From contig JBFXDS010000007.1 in NCBI GenBank assembly GCA_050180895.1, positions 124,001 to 188,000 of the forward strand: 64,000 nucleotides of DNA, given 5' to 3'. The notes below the pieces were generated by a model, which saw nothing but the letters and a program-made list of their open reading frames with translations, ran no database searches and was not told where the DNA came from. Position numbers and translations under genes: made by a program. Source of the stretch: JBGPEQ01 sp050180895. GTDB lineage: Bacteria > Pseudomonadota > Alphaproteobacteria > Dongiales > Dongiaceae. Position 1 is the first letter of the stretch. Each line of letters begins with the position of its first letter. This document shows positions 34,745-44,669 of the stretch, piece by piece.

Positions 34745-35803
34745 ATGCTCCGCATCGGCGTCCTCGACGGCGACGACATCGGGCCGGAAATCGTGCCCGA
34801 GGCGGTGAAGGTCATGCGCCGGGCGGCCGAGCTGGCCGGCCTCGCGCTCGACTGGCAGCCGCTGCCGATCGGCCGGCGCGCCCTCGACGAGCTCGGCAAC
34901 ACCCTGCCGCCGCCGACGCTGGCGGCGCTGGAGCAGCTGGACGGCTGGGTGCTCGGGCCGATCGGCCATCAGGCCTATCCGCGGATTCCGCAGGCGGTGA
35001 ATCCGCATCCGATCCTGCGCAAGCGCTTCGACCTCTTCGCCAACATCCGCCCGGCGCGCTCCTATGCCACGCTGCCCTGCCTGCATCAGGACGTCGATCT
35101 CGTGATCGTGCGCGAGAACAACGAGGGGTTCCAGCCGGATCGCAACGTCGTCGCCGGCTCGGGCGAGTTCCGGCCGAGCGAGGACATGACGATCTCCGTC
35201 CGCGTCATCACCCGGCAGGGCTCGGCGAAGGTGGCGCGCGCGGCGTTCGAGCTGGCGCAGCACCGCCGGCGCCGCCTCACGGCGGTCCACAAGAGCACGG
35301 TGTTCAAGCTGGGCTGCGGCATGTTCGCCGAGGAGTGCCGCCGGATCGCCCAGGAGTTCCCGGAGGTCGTCTATGACGAGGTCATGGTCGACACCTTCGC
35401 CATGCGGTTGGCGATGACGCCGCAGCAGTTCGACGTGGTCGTCACGACCAACATGTTCGGCGACATCCTGTCGGACGAGGCCGCCGGCCTCGTCGGCGGC
35501 CTCGGCATGGCGCCGGGCCTCTGCGCCGGCCTGCGTCACGCCATGGCCCAGGCGACCCACGGCTCGGCCCCGGACATCGCCGGCCGGAACGTCGCCAATC
35601 CCTTCGCGATGATCATGTCCGGCCAGATGCTGCTCGACTGGCTCGGGCGGAAGCATGACGAGCCGCGCGCCCTCCAGGCCGCCGCCGCGATCCGCGCGGC
35701 CGTCGACAAGGTCATCCTCGAGCGCGGGCCGCTCACCCCCGACCTCGGCGGCCGGGCCAGCACGCAGGACATGGGGACCGCGATCGCCGCCGCGCTGGGC
35801 TAG
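34745..35803 (+). CDS. isocitrate/isopropylmalate-type decarboxylating dehydrogenase
   Basis: A 352-residue NAD(P)- and Mg-dependent beta-decarboxylating dehydrogenase. Marks: GVLDGDDIGPEIVPEAVKV at the N-terminus, FANIRPARSY, VIVRENNEGFQPDRN (substrate loop) and VHKSTVFKLGCGMF. FDVVVTTNMFGDILSDEAAGLVGGLGMAPG holds the metal-binding Asp residues. LeuB-like and tartrate-dehydrogenase-like relatives share this pattern, so the 2-hydroxyacid substrate is open. It is the last gene of the tct operon, which suggests that the MmgE/PrpD enzymes produce, or isomerise to, a hydroxy acid that it oxidises and decarboxylates. Confidence 0.88.
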   Translation: MLRIGVLDGDDIGPEIVPEAVKVMRRAAELAGLALDWQPLPIGRRALDELGNTLPPPTLAALEQLDGWVLGPIGHQAYPRIPQAVNPHPILRKRFDLFANIRPARSYATLPCLHQDVDLVIVRENNEGFQPDRNVVAGSGEFRPSEDMTISVRVITRQGSAKVARAAFELAQHRRRRLTAVHKSTVFKLGCGMFAEECRRIAQEFPEVVYDEVMVDTFAMRLAMTPQQFDVVVTTNMFGDILSDEAAGLVGGLGMAPGLCAGLRHAMAQATHGSAPDIAGRNVANPFAMIMSGQMLLDWLGRKHDEPRALQAAAAIRAAVDKVILERGPLTPDLGGRASTQDMGTAIAAALG

Positions 35804-35961
35804 GCCGGGTGGTGCCGGACGCCAGCACCGGCAGAACGCGCAAAAATCTCACAGCGCCGCGGGCGGCCCTCGATGCCCCCATGACCGGGAACCATGGTCG
35901 CCGGCGGCCGTTGCCCAAAACAGGAAGAGTCGCGATCGCCCCCGGGGCGAGAAGGTAAGTC

Positions 35962-36363
35962 ATGGTTGCAGAACGAATGAGGCCGCATCTGATGCAGGCC
36001 CTGGGCGTGATGGGTTTGCTGGTTCTCTCGGCATGTTCGACGAGCCAGCCCTACGGCGCTCGGTATGATGATACCGGCTACACGTATTCCCACCGCCAAC
36101 ATGGCCTGTACAATGATTCGTCGTATCGCATGCAGCGCTGGCGTGACGACGATGACGACGGCTATCGCTACCGCGCCGCGCCGCCGGTGGGCTATACCTA
36201 TTACTACTATGACGACGATGGATACCGTCGTTTCTATCGCCCGCCCGCCGATCGCTACGACTATGACGACGGCGTGCGCTACGGCTACGACCGCACGCCG
36301 ATCTACTATGAGGATGGTTACCGGTACGACGACGAGGACTGGCGGAACCAGCGCCGGGACTAG
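35962..36363 (+). CDS. Tyr/Asp-rich lipoprotein
   Basis: A 133-residue protein after AGAAGG. It has a lipoprotein signal with lipobox LSAC (Cys25). From about residue 60 onward it is dominated by Tyr, Asp and Arg (YYYYDDDGYRRFYRPP, YEDGYRYDDEDW), so the mature part is likely disordered or a short repeat domain on the periplasmic face. I do not recognise a family. Its TAG stop overlaps the stop codon of the converging DUF962 gene (shared CTAG). Low-complexity Tyr/Asp tails are seen in some alphaproteobacterial envelope proteins. Confidence 0.7.
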   Translation: MVAERMRPHLMQALGVMGLLVLSACSTSQPYGARYDDTGYTYSHRQHGLYNDSSYRMQRWRDDDDDGYRYRAAPPVGYTYYYYDDDGYRRFYRPPADRYDYDDGVRYGYDRTPIYYEDGYRYDDEDWRNQRRD

Positions 36364-36701
36364 GGACTTGCGGCGCCTCCCGGCGCTCCTTCGATCCGAT
36401 GTCGATGCAATTCCGCCGGCAGCCGGCCGGTGGCGGCCAGCCAGGTCATGCGCATATCGGCGAACGCTCCCCAGACCGGATTGACCGCGATCATCGGCCG
36501 GTTGCCCTCGAACAGGAAATGCGAGGAGATCGCCAGGGCGTAGCCGCCGCCGATGCCCGCAACCAGCACGATGGCGTCCAGCATCAGGAGGCCGGCAGCG
36601 GAGGTCGACAGCCCGACGATCGTCGCCGCATAGTGCAATCCGCGCGTCGTGCGTTGCCGGTGCGCCTGCAGGTAGAGCGGCCAATATTCGGCGAACCTCA
36701 T
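36360..36701 (-). CDS. DUF962/Mpo1-like membrane protein
   Basis: A 113-residue protein beginning MRFAEYWPLYLQAHRQRTTRGLHYAATIVG, the family's usual N-terminus; in-frame Mets upstream (36722, 36770) are less likely. Two hydrophobic segments follow (LSTSAAGLLMLDAIVLVAGIGGGYALAI), then SSHFLFEGNRPMIAVNPVWGAFADMRM. The H and E/N/P residues match the DUF962 domain, related to yeast Mpo1, an alpha-oxidising dioxygenase of long-chain 2-hydroxy fatty acids. The bacterial role is inferred. Its stop overlaps that of the lipoprotein gene. Confidence 0.8.
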   Translation of the reverse strand: MRFAEYWPLYLQAHRQRTTRGLHYAATIVGLSTSAAGLLMLDAIVLVAGIGGGYALAISSHFLFEGNRPMIAVNPVWGAFADMRMTWLAATGRLPAELHRHRIEGAPGGAASP

Positions 36702-37168
36702 TTTCTGTATGACGCCCTCCATGCGGCGCGGCATCCGGCCCGCGATGGGGAAAACACCCCAGTCTCCCAAAAGATCCGTGGCTTAACGACGACCCTTTAC
36801 GGCGCATTTACCGAGCGACCTCTAGGCTTTTCCGGACGCAGTCATACCGCACGGATTCGATGTCGGGGCCGACGCACGCGTTTCAGTGGCGTATGCGATC
36901 TTCGATCCTGCGCGTCCCTGCGTTTCGCACGCCGTCGCGCGTGATCGCCGCGGCCGTCGCTGTCTCTGCTCATGACGGTCGGGACCGTCACGGCCGTCGC
37001 CGCGACGGACGGCGTGCCGACGTCATGCGGGGAAAATGGTTAACCAATGATTCACCATTGCCGCCTAGGGTGACAGCGCTCGGGTTCCCGCAACCGCCGA
37101 GCGGGCGCCGCCGACTCCGCCGCGTCGGAACTCGGGCACGGAACCGTCTCGGAGTCATGAGGCAGATC
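36702..37168. other. intergenic region before the FecR gene
   Basis: About 470 bp without a convincing gene. It has one near-match to a CtrA box (TTAA then seven bases then TTCA) at about 37041-37055, roughly 115 bp before the FecR start. A leftward promoter for the DUF962 gene is expected but was not resolved. Confidence 0.4.
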
Positions 37169-38110
37169 ATGTCCGCAAGACCTACGCATCCCCGCTGGCG
37201 CAGGGGTGCGCAGTCGCTGGGACTGCGCCCGGCGCGATGCGCGGCAGCGCGCCGAGGATCGCTGGCCTTTGTTCTCGTTGTCGCGGGTTTGATGTGTTTT
37301 GGGGACGCCCGTTGGGTCGGCTCCGCGCACGCCGCCGATGCTGCTGTCGGCGCCAGCCCCTGGACGGCCGAGCGGGTCCAGGGAAACGTTCGCATCCGTA
37401 CGGCCGGAGAGGAAGCGCGCGGCTGGCAGCCGCTCGATGGCGCGATCCTGATCGCGGGGGACGGTGAAGTCGCGACCGGCGCCGACGGCATCGCCGTGCT
37501 GGCCAACGGCATCGACCGTATCGAGTTGTCGCCGAACTCCCATGTGGTGCTGCCCGCGCCGGTCGAGGGGCCGAGCCTGTTGACCCGGATCCGGCAGAGG
37601 CTCGGACGCGTGTTCTTCGATGTCGGGCCGCGGCCGGAGCGCCGCTTCGAGGTCGAGGCGCCGTTCCTGGTCGTGCTCGTCAAAGGCACGCAATTCACCG
37701 TGGCGAGCAACTACATCGGCAACAGCGTCGAGGTCAGGGAGGGCACGGTGGAGGCGCGGCCGGCCGGCGGGGACGGTGCGGGAACCCTGGTCACGGCCGG
37801 CGAGACGGCAAGCATACGCGCGGGAAGCAACACGCTCAGCGTCGGCCCGAGCGGCGGTGGCGGCGGCTCCGGGTCTTCGGGACAGGACGGAGGCAATGCC
37901 GACCCGCGATCGGGCGAGTCGGCGACCCGCGGTTCTGGTCCGGGGAGTGATGGGGGTGCCGGCGGCGCTGGTGACGGCGACGGCAGTGGTGACGGCGACG
38001 GCAACAACGGCGGCAACGGTGATGGTGACGGCAACGGCAATGGTGACGGTGATGGTGGCGGCAGCGGTGATGGCGGCGACGGCGACAATGATGGCGGCGG
38101 TGGCTGCTAG
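37169..38110 (+). CDS. FecR-domain exported protein with Gly/Asp-rich tail
   Basis: Start at MSARPTHPRWRRG, with GAGG six bases upstream, giving 313 residues. After a basic region a signal/anchor segment follows (LAFVLVVAGLMCFGDARW). The FecR domain spans roughly residues 70-200 (GNVRIRTAGEEARGWQPLDGAILIAGDGEVATGADGIAVL, then LGRVFFDVGP and VEAPFLVVLVKGTQFTV). The last 110 residues are Gly/Ser/Asp repeats ending in GDNDGGGGC. FecR proteins of this type are usually paired with a CHASE2 kinase or cyclase, as here. The acidic tail may bind cations. It is 260 bp upstream of the kinase. Confidence 0.85.
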   Translation: MSARPTHPRWRRGAQSLGLRPARCAAARRGSLAFVLVVAGLMCFGDARWVGSAHAADAAVGASPWTAERVQGNVRIRTAGEEARGWQPLDGAILIAGDGEVATGADGIAVLANGIDRIELSPNSHVVLPAPVEGPSLLTRIRQRLGRVFFDVGPRPERRFEVEAPFLVVLVKGTQFTVASNYIGNSVEVREGTVEARPAGGDGAGTLVTAGETASIRAGSNTLSVGPSGGGGGSGSSGQDGGNADPRSGESATRGSGPGSDGGAGGAGDGDGSGDGDGNNGGNGDGDGNGNGDGDGGGSGDGGDGDNDGGGGC

Positions 38111-38370
38111 CCTGGCGGCCGTGGGGACCGCGACGGCCGCGCGCGCGGAGGCGCGGATTAGGAAGGCTGCCCTATCCTTCCAGCCGCGACCGGTCGGAAC
38201 GGGTCCGCGCGGGCCGGCCGATCATGCACGATTTCACTGGCTTGGATGACGCACGTGTGCCCGAATCCGACGGAGCATGACATGGCCAGACGGAGCGCAG
38301 CCGGAGCGCAGCCGTCGGCATTGCTCTGCGGATGGTCGCGGGGAACCGGTGCGATACGGTTGGCAGTCCG

Positions 38371-41016
<2,646 letters not shown>

Positions 41017-41050
41017 CAGCCATCCGGAGCCTACGGATCGGGTGTCTCGT

Positions 41051-41617
41051 CTAGCGCCGCTTCACCAGGACGATGCGGTCCTCGGCGTCCTCGATCGTCA
41101 TGCTGTAGCGGCCGAGAACGCTCATGCCCATGAGCGCGTAGCCGCCGATGTCCGCGTCGCTCATGAAGAGGACCGGCACGCGCTCGATCACGTCGCTGAT
41201 GTCGGGGCCGCCCAGCTCCACGGAGCGCAGTTGGCCGCGCTGCGCATGGGTGACGCCGTTGGCGGTCTGAATGCTCGTCGCCGACAGCTCGTTGCTGCGG
41301 AAGCCGAGCTTGCGGATCATCGAGGCCGGCAGGACCATGTCGGTGGCGCCGGTGTCCACGATCAGCGACACCAGCTGCGTGCGGCCGTTCGGCCCCACCA
41401 GCGCGGCGCGGATGATGTGGTGCGGTCCCTGCCGCGACGTCTTCAACGTCAATGTCTTCGGACCGCTGCTCTCGGCGGCCAGATTGACGCTGGGTTGGGA
41501 GTCCGTGCTTCCGAGGGTCCAGCCGAGGAGAACCGTGAGGCCCAGGGCGGCGACGGTTGCGGCCGCGACGATGAGTCTGTTGATGGCCGCCTCCTTGGCC
41601 CTTGGGCTGCGGATCAT
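41051..41617 (-). CDS. retropepsin-like aspartic protease (TIGR02281 type)
   Basis: A 188-residue clan AA protease with one N-terminal membrane helix (INRLIVAAATVAALGLTVLLGWTLG). The single active-site motif is IVDTGATDMVLP, so it must dimerise; the flap and ALMGMSVLGRYSMTIED complete the fold. It would act in the periplasm. The ATG at 41617 has no Shine-Dalgarno; AAGGAGG occurs 20 bases inside, ahead of an ATC codon, so the true start is uncertain. It is convergent with the histidine kinase. Two CtrA boxes lie immediately upstream, suggesting cell-cycle control. Confidence 0.85.
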   Translation of the reverse strand: MIRSPRAKEAAINRLIVAAATVAALGLTVLLGWTLGSTDSQPSVNLAAESSGPKTLTLKTSRQGPHHIIRAALVGPNGRTQLVSLIVDTGATDMVLPASMIRKLGFRSNELSATSIQTANGVTHAQRGQLRSVELGGPDISDVIERVPVLFMSDADIGGYALMGMSVLGRYSMTIEDAEDRIVLVKRR

Positions 41618-41633
41618 AGTAGGCGGCCCAGGG

Positions 41634-41648
41634 TTAAGCCCCGGTTAA
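41634..41648. promoter_or_regulatory. CtrA box TTAA-N7-TTAA
   Basis: TTAAGCCCCGGTTAA is an exact full CtrA site, 17 bp upstream of the annotated start of the protease gene. Confidence 0.6.
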
Positions 41649-41677
41649 GGATTGCCGCTGCAAGAAAAGCCGCCGCA

Positions 41678-41692
41678 TTAACCGGCCATTAA
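41678..41692. promoter_or_regulatory. CtrA box TTAA-N7-TTAA
   Basis: TTAACCGGCCATTAA is a second exact CtrA site, 29 bp from the first, and 12 bp before a CATAAT that could be a -10 element for rightward transcription. Confidence 0.6.
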
Positions 41693-41711
41693 GACCTCGC
41701 GGCCATAATCC

Positions 41712-41772
41712 GGTCACTGACTTCCTCCAATCATCGACTTCAAGGCCGCGCCTGTCGCGGCCTTTCTTTTTT
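41712..41772 (+). ncRNA. candidate small RNA with anti-Shine-Dalgarno motif
   Basis: A rightward unit with no gene upstream within 700 bp. It has a -10-like CATAAT at 41704-41709, then CTTCCTCC (41721-41728, complementary to a ribosome-binding site), then a strong intrinsic terminator (41742-41772). The -35 is weak, and the two CtrA boxes lie where an activator would bind. The transcript would be about 60 nt. No family is recognised. Confidence 0.3.
41742..41772 (+). terminator. intrinsic terminator
   Basis: Stem AAGGCCGCG/CGCGGCCTT with loop CCTGT, then TC and six T. It ends a rightward transcript 120 bp before phhA. Confidence 0.9.
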
Positions 41773-41893
41773 CCCGGCAGAGTCATCGACGGCCGGCGAA
41801 TCCCGGCGGATAATGGGCTTGACCGGGGCGCTGTCGACGCCCACATCGCAGGGTGCAGCGCCCAGCTTTCCGACCGCGTAGGCGAGGCCGGCC

Positions 41894-42763
41894 ATGGATG
41901 TCCGGGCCGATCATACGATCGATCAGCAGTGGGAGACGTACACCCCGGCGGAGCATGCCCGCTGGCGCGCGCTGTTCGCCCGCCAGGCGGCGCTGCTCGA
42001 GCGCCGGGCGACGCCGGAGTTCCTGTCCGGCTTGAAGAAGCTCGGCGTGGCGGCCGACGGCATCCCCGACTTCCGCCGCCTCAACGACGTGCTGACGAAG
42101 GCGACCGACTGGCGCATCGTCGCCGTGCCGGGTCTGGTTCCCGACGACGTCTTCTTCGAGCATCTCGCCAACCGGCGCTTCGTGGCCACCTGCTTCATCC
42201 GCGCGCCGGAGCAGATGGACTATATCGCCGAGCCCGACGTGTTCCATGATATCTACGGTCACGTCCCCATGCTGGTGCATCCGGTCTTTGCCGACTACAT
42301 GCAGGCCTATGGCCGTGGCGGCATCAAGGCGCTCAAGCTCGGCAGCCTGACTCAGCTGGCGCGGCTCTACTGGTACACCGTGGAGTTCGGGCTGATCCGC
42401 ACCGCCGACGGGCTGCGCATCTACGGCTCGGGCATCGTGTCGTCGAAGACGGAGTCGATCTATTGCCTTGAGGACCCCAGTCCCAACCGCATCGCCTTCG
42501 ATCTGAAGCGCATCATGCGCACCGAATACCAGATCGACCGCTTCCAGGACTGCTACTTCGTCATCGACAGCTTCGAGCAGCTGTTCGATGCCACCCGGCC
42601 GGATTTCACGCCGATCTACCGCGAGCTCGCGCAGCTGCCCGACATCGCCTCCGATCTGGTTCTTGAGAGCGATCGCTTGCTGGCACCGAATTTAGTGCGC
42701 AAAACGCAACCGGTTACGCGACGTCGTCACAGAAAAATCACACCCGGAACCCCGGCAGTTTAG
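41894..42763 (+). CDS. phhA: phenylalanine 4-monooxygenase
   Basis: A 289-residue, tetrahydropterin- and iron-dependent hydroxylase turning phenylalanine into tyrosine. The iron ligands are in DVFHDIYGHVPML (His118, His123) and in YTVEFGL (Glu164). The block LARLYWYTVEFGLI and RFVATCFIRAPEQMDYIAEPD are family-specific. The length fits monomeric bacterial PhhA. The last 25 residues (RKTQPVTRRRHRKITPGTPAV) are basic and probably unstructured. No pterin carbinolamine dehydratase gene is adjacent. A structured region and terminator follow. Confidence 0.95.
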   Translation: MDVRADHTIDQQWETYTPAEHARWRALFARQAALLERRATPEFLSGLKKLGVAADGIPDFRRLNDVLTKATDWRIVAVPGLVPDDVFFEHLANRRFVATCFIRAPEQMDYIAEPDVFHDIYGHVPMLVHPVFADYMQAYGRGGIKALKLGSLTQLARLYWYTVEFGLIRTADGLRIYGSGIVSSKTESIYCLEDPSPNRIAFDLKRIMRTEYQIDRFQDCYFVIDSFEQLFDATRPDFTPIYRELAQLPDIASDLVLESDRLLAPNLVRKTQPVTRRRHRKITPGTPAV

Positions 42764-42764
42764 G

Positions 42765-42922
42765 TAAATCTGTAACCCGACACGGTCGAGATCCGCCACT
42801 CTGGCGGATGGCTGCTGTCCTGTCTGTCCTCCGAGCTAGGGGGTGCTTGCATCGCCGACGCAACGAGGACTTTTCCACCCACACGCAAACTCTTAACCCC
42901 GCCTTCGGGCGGGGTTTCTTTT
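42765..42922 (+). ncRNA. structured 3' region of phhA, possible small RNA
   Basis: Between the phhA stop and its terminator come a hairpin with 8-bp arms ATCCGCCA/TGGCGGAT (42791-42809) and then a nested structure. In that structure GTCCTC (42826-42831) pairs with GAGGAC (42865-42870), enclosing TTGC/GCAA. A TTTT follows, then the terminator. This could be a processed 3'-UTR RNA. Evidence is structural only. Confidence 0.25.
42895..42922 (+). terminator. intrinsic terminator downstream of phhA
   Basis: Stem AACCCCGCC/GGCGGGGTT with the stable TTCG loop, followed by TCTTTT. Confidence 0.92.
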
Positions 42923-43098
42923 CCTGCCGATGTTACCGGCGCTGTCGCCCGTGATCCTTTCACGATATCAATATGATGGCGCGCTTGGCTGCAATTTTGC
43001 TAAAATTTTGGGCAACGATCCCCGGAGGTCCGGCCAACTGTCGGCTGCCCGAGGGTGGCAATGATTGGTGGCGACACGGTTAGGCCCTTGCCGCGGCA

Positions 43099-43743
43099 AT
43101 GAATAAGTTCCTCTTATGGACCGCGCTCGCGGCAGCGGTCATGCTGCCGCAGCCGTCATCGGCGGAGGTCGCCGGCGCCGTCGCCGCGGTCCGCGTCTGG
43201 GCCTACGGGACGCCGCCCGATGAAACGAACCGGCGCGACCTCTTCCTGCAGGACGAGGTCCAGGTGCGCGAGTTGCTGGAAACCGTGGAGCACGGATCCC
43301 TCCATGTCCGGTTGCGGGACGATACGATGCTGCGGCTGGGCTCGGCGTCGCGCGTGGTGGTGGATGAGTTCGTCTACGATCCCGATGCCGGTTCGTCGAG
43401 CCTGCTGGCGCGCATCACCCGGGGCGTCTGTCGTTTCGTCACCGGCACGGCCGCCCGCCGGACGCTCGAGGTGACGACGCCGGCAGCGACGATCGCCGCG
43501 CGCGGGACCGTGTTCTCGGTATGGATCGCGGCGGACGGCTCCACGACCGTCTGGGTCCAGGAAGGACAGGTGGAGGTCACGCCGCTGGATGGGGCCGCGG
43601 CGGCCCTGGTCGAAGCCGGCGAGATCGTGCTGGCGCCGATCGGCGGCGGCGGCGTTCAACGGGATGCGGTGCGCCCGGCGCCGGATTCCGGAATCGCCGA
43701 CACTCCGCGGGTCCGCATCATCCGACGCAAGGCGATCAAGTAG
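43099..43743 (+). CDS. small FecR-domain exported protein
   Basis: A 214-residue protein with a signal peptide (MNKFLLWTALAAAVMLPQPSSA). The FecR domain includes VQVRELLETVEHGSLHVRLRDDTMLRLGSASRVVVDEFVYDP, then LARITRGVCRFVTG and VTTPAATIAARGTVFSVWIAADGSTTVWVQEGQVEVTP. It has no Gly/Asp tail, unlike the FecR protein at 37169, and no kinase beside it. A role as a periplasmic or surface scaffold is inferred; it does not look like a classical sigma-factor regulator because the cytoplasmic N-terminal part is absent. No clear ribosome site precedes the ATG. Confidence 0.85.
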   Translation: MNKFLLWTALAAAVMLPQPSSAEVAGAVAAVRVWAYGTPPDETNRRDLFLQDEVQVRELLETVEHGSLHVRLRDDTMLRLGSASRVVVDEFVYDPDAGSSSLLARITRGVCRFVTGTAARRTLEVTTPAATIAARGTVFSVWIAADGSTTVWVQEGQVEVTPLDGAAAALVEAGEIVLAPIGGGGVQRDAVRPAPDSGIADTPRVRIIRRKAIK

Positions 43744-43774
43744 ATCGGGTCGCCCCTCGACGGCGGACCGACGG

Positions 43775-44476
43775 CTATCGCCGCTCCACCGGCGCATGCG
43801 CCGCGAGCAGCTTGGCGAGCCGATGCACCGCCGTGGCCAGTGAGACGAGCTGTTCGCCCTGGCGGGTCGCGGCGGACCGCAGTTCGGCGACTTCGGCGGT
43901 GAGGGCGGCAGCCACCTCGCCCTGGCCGAGCTGCTGCTCCAGCCGCTGCAGGGCCCGCGACTGGTCTTCACTCTTGCGCGCGAGGCGGTCGATTTCGGCG
44001 CCTTGCCTGGCGACGGCGGCCACCATCGGCGGCTCGCTCATCGCCGCGGCCGGTGTGGCTTGCGGTGCCTTGGGCGGGGGAGCCGCGGCACCCGGTCGTT
44101 CATCGGCGCGTTCGACGGGGACGACGGGTTCCGTCTCGGCGAGCGCGCTCAAGGCCGCCGACAGGCGCGGGTTCTCGCGCGCCCCCGCCTTCACCCGGCA
44201 GCGAAAGGCGATGACGTTGCTCTTGCGCGGCGCGGCGTTCCCTTCGCTCGGCGACGCGGTCGAGGCGCGGCTCGTCGGCGGCCGGCGGGCGTTGTCGCGT
44301 CCGGCCTCGCGAAACGCGATCTTCTGCGCCAGCGTCTGCAGTTCCTGAAGCGCGCGCTCGGCCGCGGCGGCGTTGGTGCCGGCGTTCATGGTGAGCGCCG
44401 CGCACAGCTGGTTGTAGCGTGCACGCAACTCGGCCGTGTCGTCGCCACGGCGTATTGGCTGCTCGCTCGATGCCAT
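43775..44476 (-). CDS. hypothetical coiled-coil protein
   Basis: A 233-residue protein without signal or membrane helix. The N-terminal third is helical (RARYNQLCAALTMNAGTNAAAAERALQELQTLAQKIAF). A Pro/Ala-rich linker (residues 120-150) follows, then a coiled coil (EIDRLARKSEDQSRALQRLEQQLGQGEVAAALTAEVAELRSAATRQGEQL). I recognise no family. It converges on the small FecR gene with 31 bp between stops. The start MASSEQP is preceded only by a weak ACAGG. Codon use looks like its neighbours, so it is probably a real gene. Confidence 0.5.
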   Translation of the reverse strand: MASSEQPIRRGDDTAELRARYNQLCAALTMNAGTNAAAAERALQELQTLAQKIAFREAGRDNARRPPTSRASTASPSEGNAAPRKSNVIAFRCRVKAGARENPRLSAALSALAETEPVVPVERADERPGAAAPPPKAPQATPAAAMSEPPMVAAVARQGAEIDRLARKSEDQSRALQRLEQQLGQGEVAAALTAEVAELRSAATRQGEQLVSLATAVHRLAKLLAAHAPVERR

Positions 44477-44669
44477 CCTGTCAGCCGGTGTCGTCGCGCC
44501 GGCGCGGTGCTTTGTTCTGCTCCGGGGGCATTCGCCGCCGGAGATCTTTCGTCCTCACCGCGCCAACCCATATTTGCCTTGCCATGGTCGCTCAGAACCC
44601 GGGGAAACGCAAGATTTCATCATGGTTTACGGCTGTATGGTTGATGGCCGTGGCTGAAGCCGGAAAGGC

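Noticed and set aside
33149..35656. An 835-codon open frame opposite the third MmgE/PrpD and dehydrogenase genes
   Set aside because: It spans two real genes and their junction and has no recognisable domain.
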